From Clostridia bacterium (GTDB lineage: Bacteria > Bacillota > Clostridia > TANB77 > CAG-508), in the NCBI GenBank assembly GCA_017429505.1, contig JAFROW010000011.1, positions 124,001 to 188,000 on the forward strand: a stretch of DNA of 64,000 bases. Direction: 5' to 3'. Positions within the stretch are counted from its first letter, which is position 1, and every line of letters starts with the position of its first letter. The notes beneath the pieces are model-generated. The model was not told the origin of the DNA. It was given only the letters and a program-made list of their open reading frames with translations, and searched no databases. Position numbers and translations under genes: made by a program. Below, piece after piece: positions 61,007 through 64,000 of this stretch.

Positions 61007-61567
61007 ATGAATAGAAAATATTTAAAAGGTTTTAGTAAATTAACAATATTTCCATTAACAGAAAATACTCTTACAACCTATATAATAGGAGCAGGAGTTG
61101 CAGTACCTTCTGCACAAACATTATCTAAGGATTTAGATTCTAATGAAGAGAATATATATGCAGATGATGAAATATGGGATATTGATAAAACAGTAAACGG
61201 AGAAAACTTTACATTAACTCTTAAAGAATTACCAAACGATTTAAGAGAAAAATTAGAAGGTGGAAAATATAATTCTGAAACAAAAGAATATGATTTTTCA
61301 ACAACTGATGTTGCTCCAGAATTTGCTTGTACATATAGAGGATTATTAGCAGATGGAACATACAGAATGTTTAGACAATATCGTTGTAAAGTAAATACTG
61401 TAAAAATGGACCTTGAAACAAAAGGAAATAATAACAATGGTTCAGTAGAAATCACTGGTATGTTTATGCCAAGAGCTTACGATAATAAATTATTCACAAT
61501 TAAAGACACAGCAGAAGGAAATGCAGATTTAACATGGTTAGATACAATACCAGCAGTAGGAGAGTAG
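61007..61567 (+). CDS. Major tail protein
   Basis: 186 residues, beta-rich, with TFACTYRG-like EFACTYRGLLADGTYRMFRQ and the end FTIKDTAEGNADLTWLDTIP. Size and place between tail terminator and tail chaperone fit the phi13-type major tail protein that builds the tube. Confidence 0.85.
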   Translation: MNRKYLKGFSKLTIFPLTENTLTTYIIGAGVAVPSAQTLSKDLDSNEENIYADDEIWDIDKTVNGENFTLTLKELPNDLREKLEGGKYNSETKEYDFSTTDVAPEFACTYRGLLADGTYRMFRQYRCKVNTVKMDLETKGNNNNGSVEITGMFMPRAYDNKLFTIKDTAEGNADLTWLDTIPAVGE

Positions 61568-61589
61568 TAGATACTCTCCTTATTTTTTT
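61559..61589 (+). terminator. Terminator after the major tail protein gene
   Basis: GGAGAGT / ACTCTCC with 7-base loop over the stop codon, followed by TTATTTTTTT. Confidence 0.8.
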
Positions 61590-61603
61590 GAGGAGGAAAG
61601 AAT

Positions 61604-62169
61604 ATGCCAAAAACGAGTGAAAAATTAAGTTTACCAAAAACAAAAACTATACATGGTGTAGAGATAAGAAAGATGCCTTGTGGCAAGTATTTTGAAGCTC
61701 TACAGACTTTAAAGGATTTGCCAGAAGACTTCATAAAGGAGCTTACTGACAATGGACAAGAATTTAAATTATCAGAATTATTATCATCAGATAATATGAT
61801 AAAAGCAGTAACAAGATTGATGATCATATTACCTGACTTTACATTCAGTTTTTTATCAAAATTAATGGATATAGATGAAGAAAAAATCAGAAATGAAATT
61901 ACACCAAAAGAATTAGTAGATATAGTTAAAGAATTTTGGCAATTAAATGAGTTAGAAAGTTTTTTCGACCAAATGAAGTCAGCAATGGACAAATTGATAA
62001 CCGTTTTTGGCTTCAAAAAACAATTGCCATCTGCCTTAAACTTGGAATCAGTAAAAGAGAGTTTTTAGAGGATTATTACCCTGATGAAATATCTGAGATA
62101 ATAACACAATATGTTGAATTAAATAGATCAAACACAGAAAAGAAAGAAGTTGCTGCAGATGACTTCTAA
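61604..62169 (+). CDS. Tail assembly chaperone, with -1 frameshift extension
   Basis: The first frame codes for a 154-residue protein ending at 62068. In the -1 frame the reading continues past that stop through CLKLGISKREFLEDYYPDEI and ITQYVELN to TAA 62167-62169, the usual layout of lambda G/GT-like pairs before the tape measure gene. The best slip site I see is the A6 run at 62015-62020 (TTC AAA AAA CAA). A minor fused product of about 188 residues is expected. Confidence 0.7.
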
Positions 62170-62177
62170 ATACCCCA

Positions 62178-62207
62178 TTGACAATATTTTGCATTTTATT
62201 GTAAGAT
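62178..62207 (+). promoter_or_regulatory. Promoter of the inserted membrane protein gene
   Basis: TTGACA (62178-62183), 18-bp spacer, TAAGAT (62202-62207). TGACAA and TTGTCA at its two ends form an inverted repeat. Confidence 0.5.
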
Positions 62208-62226
62208 GTTGTCAGGAGGGGATAGT

Positions 62227-63123
62227 ATGGAAAAAAAAGATACAGGATTAGTTATTGCTGTTAGTGTAATCATTGTTGGAATTGTTTTGGCAATCATAAT
62301 AGGAGCATTGAGCACTAATACAACAGAAACTGAATCAACAGAAATAGGAAAATATGCAAAACTTGGAAAAGAAATTATTTTAACAAACAAATTAAAAAAA
62401 GAATTGTATGAAAAAGTAAAAAAAGATATAACAGACGATTTAAAGACACCGGCTACAGCTAGTTTTCCGAAAATTGAAGAATGGACAATAAGAGTAGATA
62501 TCAATAATGTAATAGAAGTAGAATCTTATGTGGATAGTCAAAATAGTTTTGGAGCTATGCTAAGAGCAAATTTTGAACAAAGATACATACTTTTAAATAG
62601 TGATGAATATTTATGCATATATAAACAGTTTGATAAAAATGTAGAATATAATATTTTAGAAGATAGCCAATATGATAAGTTAATAAATAAAAGATTGAAT
62701 AAATCTGAGATAGATAAAATTCTACAAGCAAGTACCATTATATACAAGAAAATGACTTACGAATTTGATGAAGAAAATCAACTACTGAATTTAACTATAG
62801 TAGAAGATGAAAAAAATAGTTATAACATAAGAACAGGGGTATATTCATGTATAAAAGTTGAAATTAATCAATTGTTTTGCATGCCAACTGTAACTTTAAA
62901 TATTGTTGTGATAAATGAAAAAAATGAAAAATTAGCTGAAGTTAAAAATGTTGACTTTGATTTTCTTATTAATAAATGGAATACTTTAGCAAGTACGGGA
63001 ATTGTATATAGTCCTAGTTTTGAAGATTTTGAAGAAAAATTAGGAGAAAAATTGTGGCAAAATGATAGAATTAAGAAAATCGATTTGAAATATTTAAATA
63101 TGAATGTAATAAATAATAAATGA
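62227..63123 (+). CDS. Membrane-anchored protein inserted in the tail operon
   Basis: 298 residues: one membrane segment (about 8-29), then a soluble, charged, alpha/beta domain with no recognised motif. It separates the tail chaperone and tape measure genes, which are normally adjacent, and has its own promoter and terminator. These are signs of a moron expressed from the prophage. ATG at 62227 after AGGAGGGG. Confidence 0.6.
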   Translation: MEKKDTGLVIAVSVIIVGIVLAIIIGALSTNTTETESTEIGKYAKLGKEIILTNKLKKELYEKVKKDITDDLKTPATASFPKIEEWTIRVDINNVIEVESYVDSQNSFGAMLRANFEQRYILLNSDEYLCIYKQFDKNVEYNILEDSQYDKLINKRLNKSEIDKILQASTIIYKKMTYEFDEENQLLNLTIVEDEKNSYNIRTGVYSCIKVEINQLFCMPTVTLNIVVINEKNEKLAEVKNVDFDFLINKWNTLASTGIVYSPSFEDFEEKLGEKLWQNDRIKKIDLKYLNMNVINNK

Positions 63124-63131
63124 TATAATTG

Positions 63132-63157
63132 AAAACACTTACTTAGGTAGGTGTTTT
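63132..63157 (+). terminator. Terminator of the inserted gene
   Basis: AAAACACTTAC-TTAG-GTAGGTGTTTT with one G-T pair, T-rich end. Confidence 0.8.
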
Positions 63158-63183
63158 TATTATGCTCAAAAAGAGGTGAGAAG

Positions 63184-64000
63184 ATGGCTAAAGAGACTCA
63201 AATAGGTAACTTAGTAATTGATTTACAAATAAAAACTGCAGCACTTGAAAAAGGATTAAATGCTGCTAAAACAAAATTAAAAGAATTAGAACAAGAAAAT
63301 GAACAAATAAAAAGTAGTAATAAAGGTGTAGATGCTAGTTTTGTTGCTATGGCAGCTGGAATAGTTGCATCTTTGGCAAAAATTAAATCTGCTGTTGATG
63401 ATGGTATACAAAAGTACAATCAATACACAAACCAAATGAAAGCATTACAAAAAACATCAATAGCAACAGGAAATTCTTTTGGAGAAGTAAAGAAAGCTGT
63501 AGAAGATGTAAATAGCCTGAAACTTATGGATGAAAGCGATGTTACAACAGCAACTAAAAACTTATTGACATATGGTTTTACAATTGAACAAACATCCGAT
63601 ATGTTAAAAGTGTTACAAGATGCTGCGGTAGGAAATAGGCAAGCAAATTATACATTATCAGAAGCAGTTAGAGTAACTACAGAAGGTATTAGAATGGAAA
63701 ATTCTGTATTGTCTGATGCTGCAGGTGTTCAAAAGAACATTGCAAAGATGTATGAAGAATATGCTAAGTCAATAGGTAAGACAACTGACAAGCTTACACA
63801 GGCAGAAAAAGTTCAAGCAGTATATAATGGAACGATGGCAGAAGCTTCTATGTTTGCAGGGTCTGCTAAAGAAATGGCAGATGGATATCAAGGAACACAA
63901 GCACAATTAAATGCTTCAACTTTAGAATTGAGTAGAACTCTTGGAGAAAGTATGACATCTTCATTAAATGAAGTAAATAAAATGTGGCTTGGCTTAACTA
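63184..64000 (+). CDS. Tail tape measure protein (partial)
   Basis: 272 residues are visible before the window ends. Start MAKETQIGNLVIDLQIKTAA, then coiled coil, then the conserved tape measure segment EAVRVTTEGIRMENSVLSDA and KLTQAEKVQAVYNGTMAEAS. It sets tail length and is ejected with the DNA. AAGAGGTGAG precedes the ATG. Confidence 0.9.
   Translation, partial: MAKETQIGNLVIDLQIKTAALEKGLNAAKTKLKELEQENEQIKSSNKGVDASFVAMAAGIVASLAKIKSAVDDGIQKYNQYTNQMKALQKTSIATGNSFGEVKKAVEDVNSLKLMDESDVTTATKNLLTYGFTIEQTSDMLKVLQDAAVGNRQANYTLSEAVRVTTEGIRMENSVLSDAAGVQKNIAKMYEEYAKSIGKTTDKLTQAEKVQAVYNGTMAEASMFAGSAKEMADGYQGTQAQLNASTLELSRTLGESMTSSLNEVNKMWLGLT

Noticed and set aside
61477-62016. 179-codon open frame on the minus strand
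   Set aside because: Shadow of the tail protein and chaperone genes in a tightly packed plus-strand operon.
1-64000. CRISPR array
   Set aside because: No regularly spaced direct repeats of 24-40 bases were seen; the repeats present are short tandem, inverted or dispersed.

Overview
The window is an AT-rich (roughly 28-30 % GC by eye) chromosomal segment of an endospore-forming Firmicute, most likely an uncultured gut Clostridia member. The evidence is the set of sporulation genes (ylbJ, a SpoVB-like flippase, dpaA, a SipL-like coat protein, yunB, spoIIAA-spoIIAB-sigF, spoIID), strong GGAGG ribosome binding sites, frequent TTG starts, and TTGACA/TATAAT-type promoters.

Layout. 1-34.7 kb is host chromosome. 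It holds ylbJ/spoVB (minus), a sugar-nucleotide pair (UDPGP-family uridylyltransferase plus a hexapeptide-repeat protein), serS, a large pilin-like surface protein, an Rpn-type nuclease, membrane proteins, an M23 peptidase, dpaA, rlmN, an RNase R-like enzyme, tRNA-Met, tsaE-tsaB-rimI, a compositionally foreign membrane protein, a Lon-like protease followed by a prepilin-like protein, two glycosyltransferases behind a group II intron reverse-transcriptase remnant, rpmE, a CBS protein, sipL-yunB, and spoIIA-sigF-spoIID. At 34703-34785 lies tRNA-Leu(CAA). From there to the right edge the window is the left part of a prophage: integrase, surface protein with Ltp-type repeats, CI-like repressor and Cro-like protein with four 17-bp operators, RecT module, DnaB replication module, a long run of small early genes, a late regulator, an 870-bp control region, then terminase, portal, head, connector, tail tube, tail chaperone and the start of the tape measure gene, cut by the window end.

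Main observations. (1) Five genes, one host (spoIIAA) and four prophage (a zinc-ribbon protein, terL, the minor head protein, an HK97-gp10-like protein), each carry one extra C directly before a glycine GGA codon, so that an in-frame CGG is followed by A. Dropping the C restores the conserved protein each time. I found no other in-frame CGG in the ordinary genes that I read. This points to +1 frameshifting at a CGG codon that is poorly decoded or unassigned in this lineage, unless it is a systematic sequence artefact. (2) The control region at 50.9-51.7 kb contains a compact convergent locus that looks like a par/Fst-type type I toxin-antitoxin: a 25-residue hydrophobic peptide beginning MKDL, a shared bidirectional terminator, a convergent small RNA with its own promoter, and direct repeats that let the RNA pair with the toxin start region. 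(3) Just downstream is a nested four-helix RNA element at the head of the late operon. (4) The prophage also carries likely competition functions: the Ltp-repeat protein in the lysogeny module, a Lar-like small protein, a nuclease-like tail on the minor head protein, and a promoter-bearing membrane protein gene between tail chaperone and tape measure.

All assignments are from reading the sequence alone; no database search was run.
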